Assembly (NCBI RefSeq): GCF_022836435.1
Contig: NZ_BQXC01000001.1
Coordinates: 1,376,121 to 1,440,120 of the forward strand
Source: Nitrosomonas sp. PY1
Lineage (GTDB): Bacteria > Pseudomonadota > Gammaproteobacteria > Burkholderiales > Nitrosomonadaceae
DNA length: 64,000 nucleotides
Direction of reading: 5' to 3'
Position numbers and translations under genes: made by a program. Positions within the stretch are counted from its first letter, which is position 1. Each line of letters starts with the position of its first letter. Below the pieces are notes generated by a model. The model was not told the origin of the DNA. It made no database searches and saw only the letters and a list, made by a program, of their open reading frames with translations. Positions 38,896-47,633 of this stretch are shown one piece after another.

Positions 38896-39372
38896 AATAT
38901 ACGCCCCATCTGTATAACAATAACATTCCAGCTTCAGCATATCATTTTCAATTTACAAGAAGCAACTGTAACTAATGTGTCCACATTTTAGCGGGGTCTT
39001 TTAATTTAAATTGAAGGAACTTCGAGAATGACCAAGTATGACCAGGAATTAGATGGCGCAAAACTACAAGTCTGCTTACATCACCTGAGTTTCGCCAGTA
39101 GATGGTGGAGTTGGTAGCATTAGGCAAATGCCTCAAGCAATTATCAATTACTTTGTCAGAAATCTATCGCCCGAGTCCAGAAAAGATTCTCAGAAATCTT
39201 CGCCGTGCATGGGAAACCGGTAGATTATGCAAAAATGATATTCTGATCATTTGTTGCCGGTTTCTCTGAGAGATTCGTGACTGACATCATCAGTAAGTTT
39301 GAGAATAGTCCGAGGCTGGTGGCAAACCAAGCACGCAACTCAATGAGCAAACCTTCATCTACCGAAGATAAT
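38896..39372. other. Non-coding stretch with probable mobile-element debris
   Basis: 477 bases between ubiX and metY. At ~38973-39003 the sequence TGTGTCCACATTTTAGCGGG resembles the end of an insertion sequence, and around 39140-39230 a short frame (EIYRPSPEKILRNLRRAWET) reads like protein but has no start and quickly hits stops. No intact gene is visible. A decayed transposon relic is the best guess. Confidence 0.35.
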
Positions 39373-40650
39373 CTAGCTCCGACAAACACCTAAAGATTGC
39401 TCCAAATCCGCCAAAATATCGTCAATATTTTCGATACCGACGCAAAGCCGAATCATATCGTGCGTGACTCCCGCGCTGATAAGCTCTACATCGGTCAATT
39501 GACGGTGAGTTGTGGATGCTGGATGCGCAGCCAAAGATTTAGCATCTCCGATATTGACCAGTCGTTTAAATAATTTTAGTGCATCATAGAATTTCACACC
39601 GGCATCAAATCCCCCTTTAATGCCAAAAGTGATTAATGCCGACGGGCGGCCTTTCATATATTTCTGTGCGAGCGAGTAGTATTCGGATGATGGTAAACCG
39701 GCATATTTAACCCATGCGACACCAGAGTGCCGTTCAAGGTATTGCGCAACCTTGAGCGCATTCGCGGTATGCCGTTCCATACGCAACGACAAGGTCTCTA
39801 TACCTTGCAAAAGCAAAAAAGCATTCATTGGTGATAAAACCGAACCGGTATTTCGTAATGCGACGGTACGCACACGCCCAATATAAGCCGCCGGACCGAA
39901 TTCCTGTGTATAAACGACACCATGGTACGCCGGTTCTGGATTATTGAGCATCGGAAAACGGTCCGCATGATCCTCCCAGAGAAATTTACCGGAATCCACG
40001 ATGATGCCACCCACGGATGTTCCATGCCCACCCATATACTTGGTTAACGAATGCACGACAATATCTGCACCAAATTCGAAAGGTTTCATCAAAACCGGCG
40101 TGGGTACCGTGTTATCGACAATCACTGGAACACCGTATCGATGTGCCATCGTGCAAATAGCTTCCATATCCGGAATGTTTCCTGCCGGATTACCCAGCGA
40201 TTCACAAAATACCGCCGCTGTTTTATTATCGATCAACGGTTCGAGACTCGCGGGATCATCGTCTTTGGCAAAACGCACCTCGATACCCAACTTAGGCAGC
40301 ATGTGCGCAAATAGCGTATACGTCCCACCATAAAGCAGTGGCACGCAAACAATGTTATTGCCCATCTCAGCGATATTGATGATTGAATAGTGAATAGCCG
40401 CTTGGCCAGAACTGAGTACCAAAGCTGCCACGCCCCCTTCCAGTGCGGCAACCCTCTGCTCCAGCACACCGTTGGTCGGATTCATAATGCGCGTATAGAT
40501 ATTGCCCGGTACGGCGAGATTAAATAGGTCTGCACCATGCTGTGCATTATCGAATTCATAGGCAACGGTCTGGTAAATAGGGACTGCCACCGATTTAGTT
40601 GTTGGGTCGGTGTTATAGCCCGCGTGAATTGCGATTGTCTCATCTTTCAT
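39373..40650 (-). CDS. metY: O-acetylhomoserine sulfhydrylase
   Basis: PLP enzyme that makes homocysteine from O-acetylhomoserine and sulfide in methionine synthesis. The 425 residues are the usual MetY length, longer than MetB/MetZ. The PLP lysine lies in VVHSLTKYMGGHGTSVGG, and the Cys/Met-metabolism signature is complete (DNTVPTPVLMKPFEFGADIV). The C-terminal GDAKSLAAHPASTTHRQL region fits too. It is probably monocistronic, with gaps over 200 bases on both sides. Confidence 0.94.
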   Translation of the reverse strand: MKDETIAIHAGYNTDPTTKSVAVPIYQTVAYEFDNAQHGADLFNLAVPGNIYTRIMNPTNGVLEQRVAALEGGVAALVLSSGQAAIHYSIINIAEMGNNIVCVPLLYGGTYTLFAHMLPKLGIEVRFAKDDDPASLEPLIDNKTAAVFCESLGNPAGNIPDMEAICTMAHRYGVPVIVDNTVPTPVLMKPFEFGADIVVHSLTKYMGGHGTSVGGIIVDSGKFLWEDHADRFPMLNNPEPAYHGVVYTQEFGPAAYIGRVRTVALRNTGSVLSPMNAFLLLQGIETLSLRMERHTANALKVAQYLERHSGVAWVKYAGLPSSEYYSLAQKYMKGRPSALITFGIKGGFDAGVKFYDALKLFKRLVNIGDAKSLAAHPASTTHRQLTDVELISAGVTHDMIRLCVGIENIDDILADLEQSLGVCRS

Positions 40651-40876
40651 TTGTTTGTTTTGCTGATATGACTTTAGAATGAATAAAGTGTAGCAGGTTT
40701 ATGCTTGCAATCCAGGATTGCAACTCATAAGGAATAAATTTTCAATCCTATTTCATGAAATTTTATCGCCTCATAAAGCCATCAAATGATCTTGTTCATC
40801 CCTAATCATGCTTGTTGAATCAATTTAGCACTGACAGACATAGAAAGAAACAGAGTATATCCACCCTTCTCTCCTA

Positions 40877-42481
40877 TCATTCAATCCCTTGCGATCTAAG
40901 ATAATCTTCATAATTACCTTTGAAGTCGTTAATACCTTCCGACGTCATTTCAAGCACTCGCGTAGCCAGTGACGAAACAAATTCTCGGTCATGAGAAATA
41001 AAAATCAATGTGCCGGTAAACTTTTCCAGCGCGCTATTCAGCGATTCTATCGATTCCATATCCAAGTGATTGGTCGGTTCATCCATCAATAAAACATTCG
41101 GTTTCTGCAAAATCAACTTACCAAAGAGCATACGGCCTTGCTCTCCACCGGAAATAACACGGGTGGATTTTTTTACCTCATCGCCTGAAAACAATAATCG
41201 CCCCAGCGTACCACGTATCGTTTGATCGTCATCACTGCCTTGCCGCCACTGATCCATCCATTCGGTCAATGACAGATCTTCTTCAAAATCGGCCGCATGA
41301 TCTTGTGGAAAATAACCGGGACGTGCCTTCTCAGCCCATTTGATCTCGCCGGAATCTGGTATTAGGTCACCCGCAAGGCAACGCAACAGCGTGGTTTTTC
41401 CGATGCCGTTAGGGCCAATGATGGCGACCTTCTCGCCAGCTTCGACGTCAATGCTTAAATGATTGAATAGCGGTTTGTCCAAGCCAGAAAAACCCTTGCC
41501 GATTGCTTTAATGGAAACCGCCAGACGATGTAACTTATCTCTGTCATCCACTTCAAAGCGAATGAACGGATACTGACGACTGGAGGGTTTGACATCTTCC
41601 AGTTTAATTTTCTCGATCTGCCGTGCGCGACTGGTTGCCTGCCGAGCCTTCGATGCATTCGCAGAAAAACGGCTGACAAACGATTGCAAATCGGCAATCT
41701 GTGCTTTCTTCTTGGCATTATTAGCCAGCATGCGCTCGCGCACTTGGGTCGAAGCAGTCATGTAGTCATCGTAATTACCAGGATAGATTCGCAATTCACC
41801 ATAATCCAGATCAGCCATATGCGTGCATACGCTGTTCAGAAAATGTCGGTCATGGGAAATAATGATAATGGTATTCTTGCTGGCATTGATAACATCTTCC
41901 AACCAGCGGATGGTATTAATATCGAGATTGTTGGTCGGTTCATCCAGTAATAGAATTTCCGGATTAGAAAATAAAGCCTGTGCCAGCAACACGCGTAACT
42001 TGAATCCGGGAGCAATCGCGCTCATCGGTTCCTGATGCTGATCGGAGGAAATACCCACCCCAAGTAACAACTCTCCGGCGCGCGCTTCTGCTGAATAACC
42101 GTCCAACTCGGCAAACTGAGATTCTAATTCGGCGGCGTGCATATAATCATCTTCGGTAGCATCCGGGTTGGCATAAATGGCATCGCGTTGCTGTTTGATA
42201 CGCCACAATTCCTCGTGCCCCATCATCACCGTGTCGATTACCAAACACTCTTCAAACGCAAATTGGTCCTGGCGCAGCTTGCCCACCCGTTCACCGCTGT
42301 CGACCGTAACATTACCAGCAGATGGCTCAAGATCGCGGCCCAAAATTTTCATGAAAGTCGACTTGCCGCAACCGTTCGCGCCAATCAACCCATAGCGGTT
42401 ACCCCCACCGAATTTGACGGAAACATTTTCAAATAGCGGCTTGACGCCGAATTGCATGGTGATATTGGCGGTTGTAATCAA
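40877..42481 (-). CDS. ABC-F family ATPase (YbiT-like)
   Basis: A soluble protein with two ABC domains and no membrane part; ABC-F proteins act on the ribosome. The 534 residues have Walker A motifs [13 protein letters not shown] and [13 protein letters not shown], and Walker B motifs [12 protein letters not shown] and [12 protein letters not shown]. The ABC-F linker between domains (~245-325) is charged and helical ([20 protein letters not shown]). The sequence is closest in style to YbiT among the E. coli paralogues; this sub-assignment is less sure than the family. Confidence 0.93.
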   Translation of the reverse strand: MITTANITMQFGVKPLFENVSVKFGGGNRYGLIGANGCGKSTFMKILGRDLEPSAGNVTVDSGERVGKLRQDQFAFEECLVIDTVMMGHEELWRIKQQRDAIYANPDATEDDYMHAAELESQFAELDGYSAEARAGELLLGVGISSDQHQEPMSAIAPGFKLRVLLAQALFSNPEILLLDEPTNNLDINTIRWLEDVINASKNTIIIISHDRHFLNSVCTHMADLDYGELRIYPGNYDDYMTASTQVRERMLANNAKKKAQIADLQSFVSRFSANASKARQATSRARQIEKIKLEDVKPSSRQYPFIRFEVDDRDKLHRLAVSIKAIGKGFSGLDKPLFNHLSIDVEAGEKVAIIGPNGIGKTTLLRCLAGDLIPDSGEIKWAEKARPGYFPQDHAADFEEDLSLTEWMDQWRQGSDDDQTIRGTLGRLLFSGDEVKKSTRVISGGEQGRMLFGKLILQKPNVLLMDEPTNHLDMESIESLNSALEKFTGTLIFISHDREFVSSLATRVLEMTSEGINDFKGNYEDYLRSQGIE

Positions 42482-42733
42482 AGTGGATACCTACAGATAA
42501 TGGTTGCAAGAAAGGGGTACATATTTTAAACGTTTTTCAATGGAACTGCTGGATTATGGTGGACGTTGCGTTGATATCAACTGCATAGAACTGAGGTTGA
42601 TGGGTATGCTTCGCAAGTATAGAATCTTCGAGTATGAACACAATACTTTCTTACGATTAAGCTTGAGGCGACGACAGTCTTATTAAGGTAGTCTGAGTAT
42701 TGGTGCAGCTAACCCACGTAAAAAGGAGATAAC

Positions 42734-43219
42734 ATGGCAAAAATTGCAAAGAACACGATCTGTCTCTGGTACGAAAATGACGCCGAGGGTGCTGCGCGAT
42801 TTTACGCTCAGACATTTCCCGATTCATCAGTCAGCGCGGTGCACCGCGCTCCAGGGAACTATCCATCGGGTAAAGAAGGGGATGTCTTGACTGTCGAATT
42901 CATCGTAATGGGCATCCCATGTCTCGGACTCAATGGTGGGCCTGCGTTCAAGCACACTGAAGCATTCTCGTTTCAGGTTGCGACCGAAGATCAAAGTGAA
43001 ACGGATCGCTATTGGAATGCGATCGTCGGCAACGGTGGCCAGGAGAGCGATTGCGGCTGGTGCAAGGACAAATGGGGTATTTCTTGGCAGATTACACCAG
43101 TTGTCCTGACGAAAGCATTCACCAGTGCTGACCGCATTGCCGCCAAACGAGCGTTTGATGCGATGATGACGATGAGGAAAATCGACATTGCCGCAATCGA
43201 AGCGGCATTTCGTGATTAA
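42734..43219 (+). CDS. VOC-superfamily PhnB-like protein
   Basis: A 161-residue vicinal-oxygen-chelate protein of the 3-demethylubiquinone-9 3-methyltransferase-like (PhnB) group. It opens with KNTICLWYENDAEGAARFYA and contains GIPCLGLNGGPAFKHTEAFS and CGWCKDKWGISWQITP, all typical. The true reaction of these proteins is unknown despite the inherited name. A strong AAAGGAG lies seven bases before the ATG. It is probably transcribed alone. Confidence 0.9.
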   Translation: MAKIAKNTICLWYENDAEGAARFYAQTFPDSSVSAVHRAPGNYPSGKEGDVLTVEFIVMGIPCLGLNGGPAFKHTEAFSFQVATEDQSETDRYWNAIVGNGGQESDCGWCKDKWGISWQITPVVLTKAFTSADRIAAKRAFDAMMTMRKIDIAAIEAAFRD

Positions 43220-43461
43220 TATGCAAGTGGCCTAAAATCCGCATAAGGTGAAAATTGAAAACGCTCCGTCGGATGAAAGTGCTCCACCTAGATAACATGC
43301 CCGGTCTTGAATTAACACATATCACCAGAATCAGCACGATAAGTTAAGAATGATATTAGGAATCTCAGCCCATCCAACGGTTGGTTTTATCTATCCGGTA
43401 CCACCTGCAATAATTCACGCTGCGGTTTAATGCGCCATCGTTTTACGCGACGATCATCCAA

Positions 43462-44208
43462 TCACAGATAATGAAAAATACCAATCAGTGAAGCGCCTCC
43501 GGTTGCATAAATGAGTGGACTATCCCAGGTATGAGGAGAAAACGCCTCGGCTAGCGTGATCAAGGCCGGCATTACTAATAGAGCAACCAATAGCTGATTA
43601 GCACTGAAATATGGTTGAAATGCCAGTATTGCAATCACCGTTGTCACAAATACGCATGCGCTGCCTAAATAGCTTCGAACATATCTTTGCTTGGTAAAAA
43701 GTGCATATGTGGTATATTTTTTCTTGCCAAATCGTATGCCGACGGGTTCTGCAAGCCCATCGCCGATACCGTTGGCAATGATGATGATCATAACGAGCGG
43801 CAGCATCTCACGGCTTTCGAAATAAATCAGCAACGGAATCAACACCAAGTAACTGGCAATAAACTGGGTGTATAACCAGGTCAAGGTAAATGGCCGATCT
43901 TCCGGCCGATCGAACGAACTGAACATGATGGCGAGTACCCGGAAGTTACTTCGCATAGGTTCGATGAAAAATGTCAGATAAACAAATGCGCAGATTAAAT
44001 CGATGAGAAATGTTGATGGGCTATACGGGTATTCAATGATTAACGACAGTAACGAAGGAAGAAAAAAGAATGCGAAATGATTAACTTTACGCGTGTAGTT
44101 AACTTTAACGTTCCGATGAATGACCAGTAATCCGCACGCATAATGAATCAAAAAAAGTAACGCATAGAATATGGCATGATGCAACCAGAATTCGAAAGGA
44201 ATCGGCAT
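43462..44208 (-). CDS. Dolichol/phytol-kinase-like (SEC59/CTP-transferase type) membrane protein
   Basis: A 248-residue integral-membrane protein with about seven hydrophobic segments. The loop ANGIGDGLAEPVGIRFGKKK matches the CTP-dependent lipid-kinase family (dolichol kinase SEC59, phytol kinase VTE5, and cytidylyltransferase relatives), where the Asp and Lys residues bind CTP. RKVNHFAFFFLPSL near residue 40 resembles the RKxxH motif of the same family. The lipid substrate cannot be told. It stands alone between a VOC gene and the RIO kinase gene. The ~240-base gap downstream shows nothing recognised. Confidence 0.65.
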   Translation of the reverse strand: MPIPFEFWLHHAIFYALLFLIHYACGLLVIHRNVKVNYTRKVNHFAFFFLPSLLSLIIEYPYSPSTFLIDLICAFVYLTFFIEPMRSNFRVLAIMFSSFDRPEDRPFTLTWLYTQFIASYLVLIPLLIYFESREMLPLVMIIIIANGIGDGLAEPVGIRFGKKKYTTYALFTKQRYVRSYLGSACVFVTTVIAILAFQPYFSANQLLVALLVMPALITLAEAFSPHTWDSPLIYATGGASLIGIFHYL

Positions 44209-44540
44209 GTACGAATTGACAATGGCTTATCAGCTTAATCGCGATAACATTTTACGGTACCACATTGTAGCCGATTATTTGAGCTTGCCTGAGTTGAACG
44301 TCATCGTGGCGATTAATAACCCGAGCCATTGAAAAACCAGCGAATCGATACAATATAAAATTCAGCATTCCGAATTGCACCACCCAAGTCCTGTTTTAAC
44401 ACCATAATGGTGGCACAGACGAACGCGATGAAGCACGATAAACGAAGGAACGAACCGCGTAACAAAGCGATTCGCTCGCGCAGTGAATTAGTCAGCGTCC
44501 TTTAAATGAGCATCAAAATATAAACTTAGTATTTACACCT
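44209..44540. other. Intergenic region before the RIO kinase gene
   Basis: 332 bases between divergent genes. I see no open frame of note, no tRNA and no clear operator. It must contain the promoters of both neighbours, but hexamers could not be assigned with confidence. Confidence 0.4.
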
Positions 44541-45395
44541 ATGAAAACTCCAAAAAGAATTGAACCGCTGATCCAGGATGGCTTTATCGATGAGGTTATC
44601 CGTCAATTAATGAGTGGCAAGGAAGCTTCAGTTTATGTGGTTCGTTGCGGCGAAGAGATACGCTGCGCTAAAGTGTACAAAGAGGCTAACAAACGCAGTT
44701 TCCGCCAAAGTACGGATTACACCGAAGGTCGCAAAGTAAAAAATAGCCGTCGCGCACGCGCCATGGAGAAAGGAACTCGATACGGACGCAAAGCACAGGA
44801 AGAATCCTGGCAAAGTGCCGAGGTAGACGCCCTTTATCGGCTCGCTGCTGCGGGTGTGCGTGTACCCAAGCCACATCATTTTCATGAGGGCGTATTACTG
44901 ATGGATTTGGTAACCGATTGCAATGGCAACGCAGCTCCGAGACTCAGCGAGCTTGTGCTGACTGCAGAGCTATCTCGTGAATATCATCGCATACTCATTA
45001 CTCAAGTAGTTCGCATGCTGTGTGTAGGGATTATCCACGGCGATCTGTCTGAATATAATGTGTTGGTCGACAGCACCGGGCCTGTGATCATCGATTTGCC
45101 GCAAGCTATCGATGCATCTGCCAATAACCAAGCGTGTAAAATGCTGTTGCGTGATGTCGAGAACCTGGCAGTTTACTTCGGTCAGTTTGCACCTGAGTTG
45201 CTAGCCACCCGTTATGGCATGGAGATATGGTCACTCTACCAAAGCGGACAGCTCCATCCGGAAAGTGTTTTGACCGGACACTTCGAACCCATCGAGAAAC
45301 CAATCGACCTTCAAAGCGTTCTACGCGAAATCGACGACACGCTGAAGGAAGAAGAAGCAAGGAGGCTTTATCGTGCATTGCAAACCCATCAATAA
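44541..45395 (+). CDS. RIO-type serine protein kinase
   Basis: A 284-residue atypical protein kinase of the RIO family. The ATP-binding Lys44 lies in CAKVYKE, the catalytic loop is GIIHGDLSEYNVLV (Asp168) and the metal-binding Asp185 is in VIIDLPQAID. All catalytic residues are intact. Eukaryotic and archaeal RIO kinases act in ribosome maturation; the bacterial ones are little studied. It is flanked by ~330-base gaps and has no obvious partner gene. Confidence 0.92.
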   Translation: MKTPKRIEPLIQDGFIDEVIRQLMSGKEASVYVVRCGEEIRCAKVYKEANKRSFRQSTDYTEGRKVKNSRRARAMEKGTRYGRKAQEESWQSAEVDALYRLAAAGVRVPKPHHFHEGVLLMDLVTDCNGNAAPRLSELVLTAELSREYHRILITQVVRMLCVGIIHGDLSEYNVLVDSTGPVIIDLPQAIDASANNQACKMLLRDVENLAVYFGQFAPELLATRYGMEIWSLYQSGQLHPESVLTGHFEPIEKPIDLQSVLREIDDTLKEEEARRLYRALQTHQ

Positions 45396-45758
45396 GATAC
45401 GGTTTGGATTCGCCGTAGGGAATAACGATTAATACATGCCTTGCTCGCGGCTATTCAATTCTACAGAGTAGCCATTTTTCTCCTTGAAGATAAATCTTGC
45501 TATTTAGACCTGGAGTCCTCCAGTTTGCTTCCTACATCTACGGTGTGCTCCGCTCAAGATAGCGCCGATTCCTTCGAGGATGATTTATCGGTTTAGTGGT
45601 AATCAATAGGCTCCATTATTATGAATAATACCCTGCAAATTTATGTCTGTGTCGATACAGATTGTCGTCAGCACAGCGACTGGTCCAGGAAATCATGCCT
45701 ATGAGATGCGTACAAAAATCAATAAAAATACTTAAATATTCCAACAAGATGTCACCTA
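45396..45758. other. Non-coding gap between RIO kinase and double-glycine peptide genes
   Basis: 363 bases without a credible gene. A small hairpin CTGGAG/CTCCAG occurs near 45510-45530. No terminator with a T-run and no repeats were seen. Confidence 0.4.
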
Positions 45759-45956
45759 TTATTTGTTAGAATTTTTTGTGATTGAACTGATTGCATCCTG
45801 TTTTGAATGTTTTTTATCGGACCTTAAAAGATTACATTCTTTACTGTTAATATAGGACTCTCCACCAGGAACTTGCATGATTTCTTCCCGCGACAAGGAT
45901 ATCATTGTGTTAAATTTAGCATTTATTTTTCCTAGTTTGCTGATTTTAATGGACAT
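45759..45956 (-). CDS. Small peptide with double-glycine leader (putative secreted peptide precursor)
   Basis: A 65-residue protein preceded by a strong AGGAGA seven bases before its ATG. Residues 21-32, LSREEIMQVPGG, fit the double-glycine leader consensus at every key position: Leu -12, Ser -11, Glu -8, hydrophobic -7 and -4, Gly -2 and -1. Such leaders are cut by C39-peptidase ABC transporters during export of bacteriocins and signalling peptides. The predicted mature part (33 residues, begins ESYINSKEC) is polar and basic with one Cys. No C39 transporter or modification enzyme lies in the window, so processing would rely on genes elsewhere. I recognise no family for the core. Confidence 0.6.
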   Translation of the reverse strand: MSIKISKLGKINAKFNTMISLSREEIMQVPGGESYINSKECNLLRSDKKHSKQDAISSITKNSNK

Positions 45957-46116
45957 TATTTTTCTCCTGTAAAAAATATTCTAGAAATTCGAGATGCTGT
46001 TTTCCGAGAGGCACTTTATTTTCAACCGGACCCAAGCAATTGATAGTTCTGTCATGACCATCTCTGCTTTTTTATTTTTTAACAATTAGTTGCAAATATA
46101 TTTCTTATTAATGCCA

Positions 46117-47316
46117 TTAAAATCTATGGCGTATACCAACAGTCCATGTGTTTCTGTCGCGATCCTTGATATTGCTTTGATCGTCAACATTGACTCTTTG
46201 GTAACCACCAAAAATGGATGTTCTTTTAGATAAATTATGGATAGCGCCCAGGGTAAAATTTTCAGAATTTTTCTTATGCAGCGCATCAACCGCATGTGCG
46301 ATGGTCATCCCTCCTTGTGCAACGAAGCTAGTGTTACCCCACATATACTGACCGCTCGTAAACCAGGTGTAACCATCCCCGCCGGGATTCATAGCAGAGT
46401 TACATTGCCGAGTGGGATCTCCAATATCACCAAGGGCTGCGGCGTTAGAGCACGTTGCCGCACCTAATGCATTGCTTATCCTTTCAAATTGTCCCTGAAG
46501 TTGGTAATTTTTATATGCCCATACCCCTCCGATTCGACCTACTTCTTCGGTTCTAAGGTGAGCGAAAGGATTGTGTTTTTGCTGAGAACTGGCGTTGTCT
46601 CTGGAATATCCGCCGAATATAGCTAACCTGTGATCCAAGTAATGAAACTCATATTTCGTGCCTAATTGAACATCCCATTCGCCATTAGCTCCACCCGTGT
46701 TTCCAATGTTATTGCCAGCTCCCCCAAGTAATCCGCCTAGATTTGCTTCTAAGCGACTGGAATCGCCCGGCATAAGCATGGCAGCAAACGTAAAGCCATT
46801 GAAATTCACTGAATCGAATCGTAAAACGCTGTTGACAGCAGTATAAGCTCCAGATCCCAATCCATTTGCGCTGGCAATCATCGCTCCACCGCTTCCAGCA
46901 GCTTGTAAAGCAGTGTAAACAAGTGGATCAATGGTCCAACCGCCAATATAATCAGCGAAAAGTGAATGAATTCTCCCAAACTTTAGAATTCCAAGCGAGT
47001 CTTTGGAAAAAGCGACATACTGTTCTCGCGCCCCGGTTGGACTACCTGTTCCGGTACTAAAACCCCAATCTATCATGCCAATCGCCTTTAGTCCGTTTCC
47101 TAGATTTTCTGAAATACGAAGCCCCCAGGATGAAAAAAAGGTTGGATCATTTAAAGCTGTTTGACTAGAAAATCCTTCGACATGCACCGCATGGTATTCC
47201 GACTGTAAACGCCCAGTGATTACTAACTTGGTCCCAACAGCATAATCAATGGGTATTAGTAAAAATAACAAGCCAAAAACTAAGCTTCTAGCAATTCTTT
47301 GACACATAAATAACAC
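46117..47316 (-). CDS. Gram-negative porin
   Basis: A 399-residue trimeric-porin-type outer-membrane protein. A signal peptide (~1-28, ending VDYAVG-like YAVGT) is followed by KLVITGRLQSEYHAV, the usual first strand of betaproteobacterial porins. LKFGRIHSLFADYIGGWTID marks the eyelet loop region, and the C-terminus WTVGIRHRF ends in the Phe needed for BAM insertion. It is divergent from the beta-propeller operon and shares with it a 317-base promoter region containing a duplicated operator-like motif. Confidence 0.9.
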   Translation of the reverse strand: MLFMCQRIARSLVFGLLFLLIPIDYAVGTKLVITGRLQSEYHAVHVEGFSSQTALNDPTFFSSWGLRISENLGNGLKAIGMIDWGFSTGTGSPTGAREQYVAFSKDSLGILKFGRIHSLFADYIGGWTIDPLVYTALQAAGSGGAMIASANGLGSGAYTAVNSVLRFDSVNFNGFTFAAMLMPGDSSRLEANLGGLLGGAGNNIGNTGGANGEWDVQLGTKYEFHYLDHRLAIFGGYSRDNASSQQKHNPFAHLRTEEVGRIGGVWAYKNYQLQGQFERISNALGAATCSNAAALGDIGDPTRQCNSAMNPGGDGYTWFTSGQYMWGNTSFVAQGGMTIAHAVDALHKKNSENFTLGAIHNLSKRTSIFGGYQRVNVDDQSNIKDRDRNTWTVGIRHRF

Positions 47317-47370
47317 CCCTTTAATTTAGAAAAATAGGTTTATTTAGTATCAATTCACAAAATAAATCGG

Positions 47371-47402
47371 TCTGTGGTTTATGTCACTTCCTAAGGAATT
47401 TA
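47371..47402. promoter_or_regulatory. Operator-like motif, copy 1 (porin-proximal)
   Basis: Contains TGTGGTTTATGTCAC joined to TTCCTAAGGAA. The first part resembles a CRP/FNR-superfamily half-site pair (TGTGA-N6-TCAC); the second is a perfect TTCCT-A-AGGAA palindrome. A near-identical copy lies 145 bases downstream. It is ~55 bases upstream of the porin start. Confidence 0.6.
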
Positions 47403-47515
47403 AAATATAAAAATTCTTATATCTTATCTATAAATGATAATGGAATAAAAATTAACTAATTAATAATCAATTAATTAAACTTATCTATCTAATATAAATC
47501 TCAAGATACAACATA

Positions 47516-47548
47516 TCTGTGATTTATATCACCTCCTTAGGAAATTTA
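47516..47548. promoter_or_regulatory. Operator-like motif, copy 2 (propeller-operon-proximal)
   Basis: Contains TGTGATTTATATCAC joined to CTCCTTAGGAA. It matches copy 1 at all but four positions plus one inserted base over 33 bases. The TGTGA-N6-TCAC part is a good CRP/FNR-type site. It lies ~85 bases before the propeller gene, suitable for control of that promoter. Confidence 0.6.
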
Positions 47549-47633
47549 TATTGATATACTGACACCTGACTTATCGATACCAGAATTTTTTATTAGATAA
47601 GTCATTGATAAATTTAAATGGGGGAGTTTAATC

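Noticed and set aside
42504-42686. 60-codon plus-strand frame between the ABC-F and VOC genes
   Set aside because: No ribosome site or recognisable sequence; the strong AAAGGAG belongs to the VOC gene downstream.
45957-46083. Protein-like frame on the minus strand just upstream of the double-glycine peptide (NCLGPVENKVPLGKQHLEFL)
   Set aside because: It has no ATG, GTG or well-placed start, is bounded by a nearby stop and overlaps the ribosome site of the peptide gene; perhaps the tail of a lost gene, but not supportable as a feature.
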